Shown here one piece after another: positions 25,082 through 38,010 of a stretch of DNA of 64,000 bases. This DNA comes from Lagopus muta (lineage: Eukaryota > Chordata > Aves > Galliformes > Phasianidae), in contig NC_064439.1 in assembly GCF_023343835.1 (NCBI RefSeq), forward strand, positions 23,066,933-23,130,932, given 5' to 3'. The notes beneath the pieces were generated by a model. The model was not told the DNA's origin. It did not search any database and saw only the letters and a list, made by a program, of their open reading frames with translations. Position numbers and translations under genes: made by a program. Position 1 is the stretch's first letter, and each line of letters opens with the position of its first letter.

Positions 25082-28000
25082 TACATAGACATAAAACAAT
25101 AACTCAAGTTGTTCTCTTCAAATCCTACTTAAATAGAAAATTATTAACAAAACTTCTGAATGAGTACAAAGCAGAGAGAACACATTCAAAGCACCAAGAT
25201 TATGTTTACAACTGCGAATTAAACACATCCAAAACAGTACCCTCGTGCTAAGGTGCACAATAACCAGCAAATGTTATTAAATCGTTTTCTCTTTGAAAAA
25301 AGGGTGTCCACATCCCACCCACCTACTGTGAATACCCCTGCTTCACACAGTTCCCAAACTGCACCCGGATACATCTGGGAATGTTCAAGAAGGCAAAAGT
25401 GAGCTAGAGGCTGTGCTAGCAGAGCTGCAATGATGCCTCAGCACTCGGGAGCCTTGGCTGAGTTGTAACCACATTTCAAAAGGCTTTGAAGCTTAGAGCT
25501 ATTTAATTGCCAGAACTGTGTAACTACAAATCAAGCATGCTATTTTTTTTATCAAATCAGGAAGTCACTGGAGTGTGGGATGTGCAGTCTGGGTGATTTA
25601 CTAATGATGATGAGCCAAAATGAAGCCATGATTAACTACAGCATACCAACTGGGCACCTTAATTCCATTCTTTCAAAGTCCTCTATGGGTAATTACCCCC
25701 AAAATATTAGATACACCTCAGAATGACAATGGGTCATGAACGCATCTTCATATCCAAGGGTTATCCAAATCATTATTTCGCCAAAGTGTTTTGATGTCAC
25801 ATGGGGATAAAGAAATGTATAAATGAAGTAACTTTGTAGTGACATTGATAGAAAACAGTTCACTCAAAATGCATACATTAAAGCAGTCAACATAAATACA
25901 TCACTCCCTAAGATGTTTTTTTGCTGGTAAGAATGATCACCAAAGGTATGTCTTCACAAGTGTGAGGGGTCACAGGTTCTGCAGCTGCAAAAAAACCACT
26001 GACAAGTTCTAAGGATATTTTAAAATTTTTTATTAAAACTTATCCTAAGGAGTCAATGTGAGTCTGCTGTGTAATTAGATTACTGTAACAAAAAAAAAAA
26101 AACAGACATGTTTTTTTATAGCAGAAGAACATAATGCAGTACTGATGCAATATAATGCTTTAAAATGGGGCTAACAAACTAAAGAATAAAGGGGAAAGAG
26201 ATTAGAAGAGAGACTGAAGTGAATAGAACCCGCTCTGGGAGTCCCTGGAGTGAAGAGGAACAAATCATACAGGCAGACACATGAATGGAACATACAGGCA
26301 AGCCTGATGCCTGGAAAGACTGCTTTACACAGACTCTCCAATTAGGGACGCTTTACTCACATGCTCTTAAGAAAGGCAAACTGTTTGCATACATCCCTTC
26401 AGTTTTGAATAGCAAAAGATTTTCTAAGCCAGAAGAATGCCAGTAGTGTTAGAATTACACCAGCATCCTTCACTAAGAGGATGTGGTGCAAACCTGAACT
26501 GGTTGTGGTTTTTTGTGGGTTGCTCTTCTGAGCAGGTTTGCTCTCCTGGCCAGCAATGGACCACAAGGGTTCAGCTTCTCAGCGACATCAGCCTGAGGAC
26601 GCCTTTGTAACAAAAAGCCAAGAGGCTTCTTCTGCTTCTTCTGGCAGATAAGAAATTGTAGCCTCTTGCATGTAATCAGGGAGCCCCAAAAATACACTGA
26701 CAGATTTCAGAAAGGCTGACTTCAAGGGGCTAATTATAATTCCTGTAAGTTTTATTGAAATGAAATTCAGAAAGTACTTTTTGTACAGTTGTGTTTCATT
26801 TGAACACAACTGCAAGTGATCCAGCAATGCTCATGCTGTTTCTAATTGACATTTTGATGTGAATAGCCTCATTAATTAAAACTCAATTACAAGCAAACAC
26901 CCAAAGCAGCTATCAGAAATAACCACAACTTGTCTTCTGAGCATGAGCCTGACAAACCAGGATCAAGGTGTAGTGAGGTGGTGGCAGAACAGCAGAGCAG
27001 AGCTCAAATCTGAGATGGAGCAGAGGAATCATCCCTTCTGGACCACAGTCCAACCATGACAGCAGATGCCCAGGGCTGAAAAAGGCCTTTCTTTCAGCAG
27101 GTGAACTACTTAGGCACTTCTGATTTCATTCTACTAAACCCCAGTATTTTTTTTTCTTCCCAGAACATATTTGAATAAAAACAGAATTTGCACAGATTCT
27201 TCCTTTCCATCTGGGAACTGAAATACAAAATTCCCTCCTATTCAGGACTTCAGAGACCTCACCTTCCTTCATTTCTGAAAGCCAATAGACACATCCTTAC
27301 CCCAGCTGCAGTATCAAAAATCAGTTCTGTTCCTCCTCAGAATCCTATTTTACTCCACATCACGTGGAAAGAACTAATACTGAGAAACTGGTGCATTTTT
27401 AGCTGACTTTAATGTGATTTAGCTGGAAACAAGAACAGCTTGTTCCATGAGGACACCACCCAATTCTCCATATGGACACCAGTTAGGAAAGTATTGGTGC
27501 AACCTTAAATAACTTTCTCCAGCTGGACACACTTTCCAGGAACTTCTGCCATCTCCTCAGCTCCAAGCAAGCTCCAGATGCCATGCAATTCTGACTGCAG
27601 CAGCTTCCTCTCACACAGCTGTTGGTAGGACAGAGCTCCCATGCTGCAAGGTGAGCCATCCCAGGCAGTACCAGAAGGTACCACATCACTCACACGGATA
27701 CAAGGAGATGCAGAAAATTAAGAAAATGTGACAGCGATGGCACTCAATTTGCTTCTAGAGAGTACAAAAAAATCTGCTCACAACTTAAAAGTGATAATGA
27801 GCAGAATCAGAGACTTGCATACCTTCTTTTATTCATGTCCTACATATAAGGATAACATACACTTTTTGTAATTGCCATTAGGCAGCAATGAAGGCACTGG
27901 TAGGGCTCTTTGGATATAAGAATAAAATTAATTTTACTTAGTATACTTAGTACAGTTTTTTAAGTATTTCACCTTAAGTTCTTGGAAACTAAAATGAGCT

Positions 28001-28813
28001 GGTAGTTTCATTGGGATTTTGCATCTGACTGCCTCATCATGCACACTAAGACTCGCTTCATATTGTGGCCCCAGAGACTCCTTGCTGAGGAGGATCAGAG
28101 CTGGCCATTGAGCCTGGAGCACAGTAGGGATGTGGCTCTCTGATTTCAGAAACCAAAGATGAGGTTTGTGAAAACTTGAAGAGAAAGGAAGATCATACAT
28201 GGAAAGGGAAGATCTGTACTGATAGTCATTTTAATTTTTTTTCCAGGGGGAAAAAAAAAAAAGATTGAGGCTTAATCGTGTGAAAACAACCCGAAATTAA
28301 CTGAATTCTGGCCTAAGTATCATAGCCATCATGAAATTAGTCAACTTGGTTACAATTAATTTCCTTGTCCTTTTGATAATGTCTGCAAGCGTAATTGTGT
28401 TTTCCAGCAAGTCAGATATAGCAATTAGATTTTAATTAGCTCTTAACTAATTTGATATGCTGGAAATAATTTCAAATGCTGTGCTTTCATTAGCATGAGC
28501 AAAGAATAATACAGCTCTTTCCTAAATTGGAAAAGCAGAAAACAAATAGCATTAAAGTTGTACGTACTTTATTTCAACATAAAGTAAGCTCATTATATTG
28601 GTCAAGTAACCTAAGAAGCAGAATGTTTTACAATAACTAAGATCATGTATTGGCAAAAACCTTTGAAAAATACAGTCACTGTGAGATAGCCAAACCACTT
28701 CACAGTGCAGTTTGCCTGGAAGTTATGCAAATTTTGGCTCATCAAATCTTTCATTTATACATCATTACATAGTATGCTATTTTTTGTCATTTATATATTC
28801 AGATACTGTCCTG
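25082..28813. other. AT-rich non-coding DNA
   Basis: No recognised gene. Overlapping minus-strand frames near 26.5-26.8 kb and 27.5-27.7 kb have no homology that I can see. The block at 28280-28560 is dense in ATTA/TAAT motifs and is flagged as a possible conserved non-coding element. Confidence 0.5.
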
Positions 28814-29080
28814 AGGAGCCTATCTCAGTGCCCCACCAGTGACAGGACCTGAGGGAATGGCATGGAGCTGTGTCAGGGCAAGGTCAGGTGGGATGTTAGG
28901 AAAAGGCTCTTCACCAGAGGGCGGTGGGCATGGCCCCGTGTTGCTGGAGTTCAAAGAGCATTTAAACAATGCTCTCAGATGTAGGGTTTGAAATTTGAGT
29001 GGTGCTTTGTGGAGCCAGGGTTTGGACTCAATAGTCCTTGCGAGGCCCTTCCAACTTGGAGATATACTCTGATTCTGTCA
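28814..29080 (+). mobile_element. CR1 LINE 3' fragment
   Basis: The plus strand reads GCATGGAGCTGTGTCAGGGC, then AAGGCTCTTCACCAGAGGGC, then CATTTAAACAATGCTCTCAG, then GTTTGGACTCAATAGTCCTT, and ends in a degenerate tail (CTCTGATTCTGTCA). This matches a CR1 subfamily different from the 63.4-kb copy. Confidence 0.85.
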
Positions 29081-32000
29081 CTCTGGTATGGCTTTGGATT
29101 TTTGAAAAAACTGCCACTTTCGCAAATCAGAGGGTGGGCTGCAAGTCCCAAATAATTTAGCAAACACAAAAACAGTTGTAACTTCATGTAATGACTTTTA
29201 TAATGTCCTATGAAAGTATGCAACATCCAAAAATCTCCTGAGTCAAGCTAGCTACACTGTTCATGAGACGTATTTTTAGATGATTCCTGATGCCAAATTG
29301 AGAGACACAATGGCCAAAGCATCTTCAAAGAACTGGTTAGGAAGGTTTGTTTCTGTTCTTTTTGTGTTACTATTATTCAGAAAAGTTTTCATATTAGTAA
29401 TAGTTTGGAAGTAACAACTTCTTCAGCTCCAAACCCTAAAAATGTTGCCATTTACTCTCCATGTTTTTCCACAGATCATTTTTATTAATACTGTAGCTTT
29501 CAAACTACTTGCTGGCTGCTACAAATGAGCACAATAGAGAAGTCATTCAAGTCCATTACTATTTTGAAATAATTCATTTTCCTTCTAAGACAGGTCAGTC
29601 AGGTGGCAGCCAGCACTCCCTTTCCATGCCCTGGAGAAAGACTGACTTGAGGCCAATACCAATACCTTTGGTGAGATTTGTCTTTCCATCATACAAGCAG
29701 ACTCCATTAGCTGGCTAAGGCACATGGTGAGCACAAGGCTGAGCAGGAGCCAGCAGCTTGGAAGGGTGAGAAGTATGCTGTTTTGCACATCTTGGAACAG
29801 CCTGTCAGATTAAAATGAAACATGCAGCCTCCTTATACTTGTTTATCTGTATACTAGCAATATAGTAAAGTTCACTGGTGAACTTTGCGTGAAGTAGCTC
29901 CCATGCAGCAAACCTAAAACTAGAGATTAAGGAAGGATTGGCACTAGTAATTGCTTTCTGACAGGCATAGCCTAAACCCATGACAGTTTCAAGGCACAAC
30001 CTAAAGACAACATAAATCTCAGTGCACTGAGCTAACAATATAATCCCATTTAAGGAGAATATGCAGTCATTTTTCAAACTCATATTATTGTACAATGAAA
30101 TTTAAGAGCAGGTTGACTTCTCTATTGTGATCTAGATTTATTTTCAACTGAAATTTGCAATTCAATTCAATCAATTTCACTTTGGTTAAACACTTTAATG
30201 TGCTCTGATAAAAACAGGCAATTGATATTCTAATTCTGTTGTATTGAAACTAGGACTGTATTATGAACACACAACAAAAAATAGCGAGCTCCATGTCAGT
30301 TATGTGGAAGAAATTTCTTTCCCAGCTGTTAGTATGAGATAGCTTTTAATTTCAAAGGGATATGATGCACTTTACACATTACACCTTTAAATAGAAAAAA
30401 AAATCACCTTAATTTCAATGCACTGTTTTCAAGATACCTCTGTATATCCTTACAACAGTACCCCACCATAATTTACAGACCACTGTTGCAAGTATTTTTG
30501 CATATACTTCAACTGGGTGCACTCAAGTATGTGAAACATTTCATGTTATAGGGCAGGATCAAGGGCAGCAGAGAAAGAAGACCACAATTCACATTTTATT
30601 GGAACTGCCTGGAGAAAGAACATACAGAGGTGCCATGTAATTACAGGAGATGGATTCTGCAGCTTTTGTAACATGTCTTCTGATAACGTTAGACTGGATC
30701 AGAAGGTGGCACTGCAGAAATGAAACATTTTGCAGGTTTTTCGTGCATATTCCCTTGCTGGGAATTATTCTTAGACAAGAGAGTTACCATCAATAATCTC
30801 ATACAAAAATAAACAGAAAAACTTAGCATTGACAATTGTCAAATGATCAGAATCTCATTTTTTACCTCTGTCTGCATTTACTGACCAACAGCCCCTGCAG
30901 TATGGGTTCAGCATTGATTCTGGACAAAGACTACTATCTAACGAGCCACCTGCTACACTCCTGTATTCTTCACAGATTTTCCGGAGTGATTTCAACAAGT
31001 TTGAACCCATTGTTGGGTTTATAGCCATGAAATCTGACAAAATCACTGTCTGACACATCAGACTTGCTTCTCAGACTTGACCAGAAACAGCTTTCATTAC
31101 TGACAGGTGCATTCCTGCTGCTAAGAAAGGTTAAAGAAACGCTTGGCTGCACAGTGCCAAAGGGAAACTGCAGCGGTGTGTACACAAGCCCCTTTGTTTG
31201 TTGTTTCATGACTACCTTTCTGACTCCTACTCACGTGTTACAACCAAATTTTCTGATGCATCCTTTCCCACAAGAAACAATGAAAGGGTATGTCAAATTC
31301 AAATAGGAATAGATTAAGAATTGGTTTTGCTTTCATTCATTTGATACTGTTTTTTTTTGTTACTGTTTTTTGTTTCGTTTTTTCAGGCAAATTGTCCTTT
31401 TTAAGTCAAAAGTATTTTGCATTATGTTATCAATCATGTATTCCATCAGAACTGAGTGGGATCACCTTCAGTAAGATTAACAGATTCACACTGATGAAAT
31501 ACCACAGTGTGACAACTGGCCTTACAGTTGATAGCTCTTTTACATGTTCTACCCACAGGAAGCAATTTCATCAATTTTTCTTCTCAATTAAGGTCAGATC
31601 AATTATATTCCAGAATTACAATTTTATTTGTGAATCAATTACCTCCTATGTGTTTTTATGCTGTTACTTCTTCGATCTTCTTTGCTAAATGAGAAGCTAT
31701 TAAATTTGGACAAATATTTCTATAAATCAGTTAGTAGGCAGGCAGTAATAATAATATTGAACAGATTTCCACAGAAATTAGCTCATTATCTCTGCTTGTT
31801 TGTGGTGAAATGGTTTTTAGTGTGTTTTGCATGTGTGTTCCCAATCCGCTAGGCAAGAGATAAGTGCTGAAATTGTAGTTAATAGACAAACATGGCATAA
31901 AGTACAAGAGGCTGCATTCTGAGCTGCTTGGTTCTTTGTTCACTTACACACCATGCAGTTCCTGATCAGTAAACCAATAAAAAATCATTCATTTCTGCTG

Positions 32001-34740
32001 ACAATTACACACTCTGGAAGTCTTAAGGAGCTATTAAGGAATTGCCTGATCTACTCTGAGTTGGTCACAGTGCTGATTCCATGGAGGACCATGAGATCCT
32101 CAGGGCATGACCAAGCACCAAGTCAGATATGTAAGCAGGAACCAGATACCGCGTGTCTAAAACAGCAGTCATCACATACCTAGTTAAGTCTAGACGTTTC
32201 AGTTATTAAATGACCGAAGTGCTCCATAGGATGAAAACTAGCATACACTAGCTTAGGTAAATATTTGCATCTCTGAACCATGTTCTGCTTTACAACTGAA
32301 CCACCAGCAATTGCTAATTGCATGTCAAGACCACACCATTTTCTGTAACAGGATAAAGTAATTAAAAGGTGCTTTATATTTCTAAGTTTAAAAGCAAAAT
32401 ACAGGAGCAAATACAGATTGTGAAGCTGATACTACTACATTTGTATACACATGCATTCTTTTACAAAATTCATGTTTTCAGGGATATAAAGCATGAGGCA
32501 TACTGGGGAACAATTCAAATTTGAAATGAAACGAGTAACCTACTATGTAACCAATGCAGTAATCCAACAGCCAGAAGTCTATCTAGGGGTTCACCAAATA
32601 CAGCTGTATTTTAAAAACAATATTACTGTCAAGCACAAAAGAGGAAAAAAAAAAAAAAAAGAGAGAGAATAAATGCTGGATTACAGTCAGAAAGTCACTA
32701 TTGCGTGCACAGGTCTCTCATTTTCTATCAGTTTATCCAGTGCAGCTATTTACTGCAATCCCTTTCAAGGCTTACTCTCCAAAATTCAGCTGCAAACTCT
32801 TTCAAAGCTCACTCTCTACAGTTGAACAGTCTAGACAGAATTTTTGCTGTGACACATCATAAAGACCAATATCCATTTTACCCTATCCTCCTTTAACCTC
32901 ACTGTCTCATGATTCATTTCTGGATTCTAATCAAAATTACTCTTCTTACTTCAAAACTTTCCATGTATTTGCTCCAATCCATCTTCTGGATCTCTTCTGG
33001 ATTTTCTCTTTCAATACCAGGATTCCTTTAGCAGTCATATTGGCTAGCACCTAGCAGTAACTTTCTACTCCATCTGCTCTATTCATAGCACCTATGTTGT
33101 GTCAAAAGCCTACTCGGTTCTTCCTACTGTCTTCTTTCCTCCTCTCCCGTCTTCACTTCGCTCACACACTTGTTTTCAAAGCTGCTCTACAAAACCCTTT
33201 TCCCTCCTGATTACAGTTCCTAATTTCACTTAGTGGTTGCTATAATTTATAAAAAATATATAAGAACACATGCCCAGAAACCCCTTCTCAGGCAGAGAAG
33301 AGACATTTCAGACTACTCAGTATTCTGATTCACTTCACATTCCCAACACTTTGAGCAAATTTGTTGTCCACCTGCAGTCAGTCTGTGAATCATCTGTGTG
33401 GTCTCAGATGGAGTACTGGCTAATTGAAGGAACAGCTGGTACCTGACACTGATGTCCTGTGCTCAATGCTAGCAGCCTAAAGCACGTGCCTTTCCAGGGA
33501 TTTCATTCCTGTGTAGAACTGTGTGCAAACACCCAATGCAGAGGTGGTTTTGCAACAGCATCTGCCTTCCCAGCTATCAACATCAACATTATAGGAAGAA
33601 AAAAAAAATGGAGACATTTCAGAAGTGAACAAGATGTAACAGAGGTAAATTAAATGCAGGAGGAAGATGTCACAATCTCTACCACCTGTTGCTCAAATGC
33701 GAACAGGATGTCCTAAGCATCACATTCCAAAAATGAGTCCTTAAATTAGAACAGAGTCCTTAAGTCAGAAACCACAAGAATGATTCCAGCAAGACCTGTA
33801 AAGATGCAGCTTGTTGTAAACTTCCTCAGAACGTTGCTCTAAACCACTGAGGGAAAAGACATTCTCTGTCTCCCTCTTATTCAGATTCCCAAATATTTCT
33901 TTTTGGCCGCTTGGGTATTCCAAATTTGGGGGTTTTGACTTAAAGCCCTCAATTAACATAACTTCTGCATGTGCTGATTCTGTGAAAATCAATTTAAATT
34001 CTGCAGAAAAATGCTTTTAAGAAAAAAAAAAAAAAGAAAAACAGAGGAAGATTAGCACTGTGTTAAAAGGATGCCACCTACTGGGCAGCTCATCCACCTC
34101 CAGTAAAAGATTGGAGAGGTAAATCAGTTAGCTCTGAAGACCTGAAAAAGCCTGCCTTCCTGAAAAACTCCTTAAAATTGCAAAAATAAACTAATAGTTC
34201 TCTGGTCTCCTTACGCTCAGGGTTTCCCAAAAGCCTGTGATTTTTTTTCTACTAGCTCACGCATTCATTCTTTTTTCTCCTGTAGGAGCAGCAATAGCCA
34301 TGTTCCATGAGAATTTATCCTCCATATCCTTTCCTTAACTCTTTTCCTTCTGGTGCCTGTATTTCTACTGAGAAGAATGCTTCTAACAATCTGCACATCA
34401 CGTTTTTTTCCCATTCTCTGCTTTAGGCTGAGAGGCACTAAGCAATGTCAAGGCTTCCCAATGCAAACAATTAGAAGATGCAACACATGTACAGACATGC
34501 AGAGACATACACAAGCAAACACAATGGGATTAGTATCATGCTTTAGGGGAAAATCAGACTGTGCTTCAGCCTTCCTTGCTAGGTGGTCAAAAAGAAACAT
34601 TTCAAAAAGTTTCTGCTCTGCATTTATATTTCCCTTTTGTGTGTGTGAGAGAGAGAGATTGTCTCAGCCCTCTTATTTATTTGTTCTGCAACTACATTTG
34701 TGTTTCTATTACTGCTTTTGCTTTTTATTTAAAATACCGT
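29081..34740. other. AT-rich non-coding DNA
   Basis: No recognised gene or repeat over 5.6 kb apart from homopolymer runs (16 A at 32645-32660, then GA dinucleotides). The 132-codon plus-strand frame at 31290-31688 is mostly low-complexity Phe/Leu/Ser and is taken as chance. Confidence 0.5.
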
Positions 34741-35305
34741 TAGAATAGAATAGAACAAAACACTTGGAAGAGACCTTCAAAGACCATTGAGTCCAACTGC
34801 CTGGCTTCTTAGGGGAAACCAGTTACAGCATGTATTGAGGGCACTGTCCAAATGCCTCTTGAGCACTGACAGGCCTGGGGCATCAACAACCTCACCAGGA
34901 ATCCTGTTCTAGTTGCATTTTTCCTCATGTCCAGTCCGAAACAGTTGCAGCAAGCAGTGATGCTGCCTCTCACCTCCTCTCCTCAGCCTCTCCTCACAGG
35001 TCCTGCCTTCCAGCCTTGTTACCTGCTATGGTTCTCCTCCAGATGCTTTTTTAAAACCCTTTTTATGCCGTGGAGCCCAGAACTGCATACAATACACAAA
35101 GATGAAGCTGCACCAATGCTACACACAGCAGGAGAATCACTTTGTTTGACCAACTGCCTATGCTGTGCTTAATGCATTCCAAGATGCCAAGGCACACTGC
35201 TGGCTTGTGCTGAGCTGCTCTCACCAGCCCCCCCAGGTCCCTTCTGCTGTACTGCTCCCCAGCCACCTATCCCCCAGTCCATGCCTGTGCCTGGCATTGC
35301 TCCAT
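34741..35305 (-). mobile_element. CR1 LINE, moderately diverged
   Basis: Read on the minus strand this is a CR1 3' end: the tail is the reverse complement of AGAATAGAATAGAACAAAAC, followed by GAGACCTTCAAAGACCATTG and GTCCAACTGCC. It continues into the ORF2 region to about 35305 (TGCCAAGGCACACTGCTGGC parallels the same stretch of the 4.8-kb copy at 5400-5420). Small indels break the frame. Confidence 0.85.
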
Positions 35306-36462
35306 TCTTGCTCTTTAAACAGACAGGAAACTATTATGCTCTACCTAACACCCCTTGCAACTGTGGAGTGCAAAATAGAAAACAAAACAAAAACAAACAA
35401 ACGTAAAATTGGAATATGTTTATCAGGTTTCCGTGATTAAATACAAACCTCCAGAGAAGAGTTGGTTCTTGGCCACATCCTCATTTACCCTCGGGACCAA
35501 TTATACTTCTCTAGCAGAGATAAAAGGCTTTGAAGCAAACAAGAGTTGTATTTATATCTAACATTTCCAGTCTCTCTACCAAATTAATGCAAAGGGACCT
35601 CAATCACATAAGCAGCCTGCAATTCTTCACATCAGGTGCTGTGATCATTTTCATTACGGTCATTCCTCATTCCTCTTCACTGACAGTACAAAGAGGACTC
35701 CATATGAATCAAACCCATGCGCGTTCGAGAGCAGTGCCAGGCAGGATGCACTATTTTGGGTTCAGTGTTGCAGGAGGAACACAGCTCCCAGGCCCAAGAG
35801 GCACCAGAACAACCCAGTTCAGAGCTGGCACAGACACATGCCCACCCCACAGGCTTGCCCAGCCATGCAGCACCGAGGGTTGCTGGCACCCGGCTCGCTT
35901 TGGTCACAGCTTCTGAGGTCACCTCACAGCCCCTGTGCTGGCAGCACCATGCACCAGTCCATCTCCTCATTAGGCACTGAGGAGATTAATCTTGTGTCAA
36001 GCATTTTTATTGTGTTTCACCATTCTACTTTCAGGCATAAAAGGACAGATAGTCTGACTCCAGTCGACATACGCATTGATTTCCAAGTATACATTTTGGG
36101 CAGTGATTTAAGTTATTATGACTTGTTTATGGGAATGGGCATCATGCACTCATTGTTTCCAAGTTGCTGAAAAAAACAGTATTCTGCCCAAGGGTGGCAG
36201 ACATTATGGATAGAAAAATGCAAATTTTGGTTTTTTAATTACTAGCCAAGAAGATTGGTTTTAAGCAGGACAGAAGATAAGATGTGTAAGTGAATGAGAT
36301 AGGGACTTTGTTCCAGTAGGAGGGAATTTTGCAATTTTGTGGAAATTAGCTTGTACAGTTCTGCTAAAGTACTGCATCCCTCCTGTCTGTGTGGCAGCAC
36401 CTCTGCCTTGCCATTTTCTTGAAGAGTTGTGCTCAGTTAGCCAGAGGACACTTTGGAAAACA
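35306..36462. other. Non-coding DNA with a GC-richer patch
   Basis: 35715-35960 is noticeably richer in G+C than its surroundings and is open in several frames on both strands (longest 128 codons, 35530-35916). I see no domain, splice structure or CpG cluster strong enough to call a gene or promoter. Confidence 0.45.
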
Positions 36463-36577
36463 AGGGGCTGCTCCAGAAGTACTGCCTCTTATTTTATTAT
36501 AGTGGCCCACGATGTCAGAGGTGGATATTGGTGATATGACAGTAGTGGTTGAAACTTCCTACCAGTGTTCCATTACA
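36463..36577 (+). mobile_element. Mariner (Galluhop-like) transposon end fragment
   Basis: It begins GGGGCTGCTCCAGAAGTACT, a terminal inverted repeat of the same type as both ends of the element at 48061-48510. It then matches the reverse complement of 48510-48395 over about 115 bp (for example GTGGCCCACGATGTCAGAGG against TTGGCCCATAACATAAGTGG). It stops at CCATTACAT, directly before a CR1 fragment. Only one end is left, so the copy is dead. Confidence 0.85.
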
Positions 36578-36582
36578 TAAGA

Positions 36583-36838
36583 GGAGGAATAAGGAGAACC
36601 TCCACGCTTTGCTGGCTGCAGCAGGGAATATAATCACTGACGAAAAAGAAAAGGCTGAGTTTCTCAATGGCTTCTTTACACTTGTTTTTAGAAGTCTGAC
36701 TAATTATCCTCTATCCACTGACCTGGAAGTCTGAGATGGGAAGCAGAATAAACACCTCATGATTCAGGTGGAAACAAAGACCTAATACTCCGTCTGGACT
36801 GTCACAAGTTCATGGGACCCGATGGGATTCACCCATCA
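36583..36838 (+). mobile_element. CR1 LINE internal fragment (ORF2, N-terminal side of reverse transcriptase)
   Basis: The plus-strand frame at 36583-36734 reads NKENLHALLAAAGNI, then EKAEFLNGFF, a CR1 ORF2 stretch upstream of the reverse-transcriptase core. After a stop it continues with ACAAGTTCATGGGACCCGAT and GGGATTCACCC, which is CR1 RT motif sequence (GPDGIHP). Both CR1 ends are missing, so this is a remnant bounded by rearrangement or deletion and not an ordinary 5'-truncated insertion. Confidence 0.85.
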
Positions 36839-37314
36839 CATACCTGCTCAGCACATCATATGTATGAAAGATGAATAAATAAGACCTAAGACATGGAAGG
36901 AGAAATGTTTAAAAATGGCTAACATTGGTACACTGCAGCATTATAAATGCCGGCGTGTACATCCCTATGTCCACAGCTCAAACAGTGCTTTCTATAGAGG
37001 TACCTCACCACTCAACATTTCACTTCAAGGTAAACAGTGCCCATATTTTTAAAAAAACATCCTAAGTCATTACTGGCCCATAAAATACAACATTTTTCCC
37101 CTTCAAGTGCTTATAAAGATCCCACCATTTCTGCTTAGCAGAGACCATGTTACCCTTCCTCTGGAGAATTATGCATTCAGTCCTTTCCCCTTCCTTTAGA
37201 TATTCCTGGATGCCTTCTTTCTGGACCAAAGTATCTTCCTGATCTCCTTGAGTCACAGAAAACAAACAAACAGACAAACAAAACAACAATAAAAACTCAG
37301 CTGGAACGGAGCTA
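36839..37314. other. Non-coding spacer with a CAAA-rich stretch
   Basis: No gene seen. A (CAAA)n-like tract occupies 37258-37296. Confidence 0.5.
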
Positions 37315-37480
37315 TGGAGATATTGTAGAACCCCCTGCTCAAGGCAGAGATAATTTCAAAGTCAGACCTGGTTATTTAGGGCTATATTCAGGCTGGTTTC
37401 AAAACTCTCCAGGGATGGAAGTTCTACAGCCTACCAGGGCAATCTGTTCCAATCCTCAGCTATTCTCATCCATCTGCTCT
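37315..37480 (-). mobile_element. Probable old CR1 fragment
   Basis: The words CCCCCTGCTCAAGGCAGAG, then CTCTCCAGGGATGGAAGTTC, then GGGCAATCTGTTCCAATC run in the order expected for the minus-strand CR1 ORF2 C-terminal region seen at 4.87-4.97 kb and 47.69-47.73 kb. Divergence is high and no octamer tail remains. Confidence 0.6.
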
Positions 37481-37989
37481 CTAGTGATTTGGATCTGACT
37501 GTGGTTTAGAAATACACCCAGCATCATGTGATTAACACCATCAGTTTTAGTGGCATTTGCTCTGGCTAGAGATTAGGATATTCTATTTCAAGGCTCCTCT
37601 TCTTTGATATATCTTGTGCAGATGATATGTAAGCAGGCATTTATGGAACGCTGCTCTCTGGATAGAGTGTTGGAAGGCATTAATTAGTTGTCCTCCTTGT
37701 CTTATCTGACCTTCCACTACCAAATCATGCATCTAGCATAATGAAAATGCTTATTAGAGAGGACTTGGAAGTGATGCCAGCTAGGATGAGTGGGTCATTT
37801 TGTTCCTGTATCATTTTATGATTGTTCTTGTGTTGATTTGTTCCTGATTCATTGCCATAAAGACCTTTATAAGTATGCACACATGGAATACCCTACCATT
37901 TTCCTTTTCTGTTGTCATCGTCAAGTACACCTTTTGCCATGTTTTCTTCATTTTTCTAATTAATGTCTTAATTGCCAAGGGGCTCAAAG

Positions 37990-38010
37990 TAGAGATAATT
38001 ATTATCTCTA
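37990..38010. repeat. 21-nt palindrome
   Basis: The arms TAGAGATAAT and ATTATCTCTA flank a single central T. No function is evident. Confidence 0.85.

Noticed and set aside
31290..31688. 132-codon Phe-rich plus-strand frame
   Set aside because: Low complexity from T-rich DNA, no homology.
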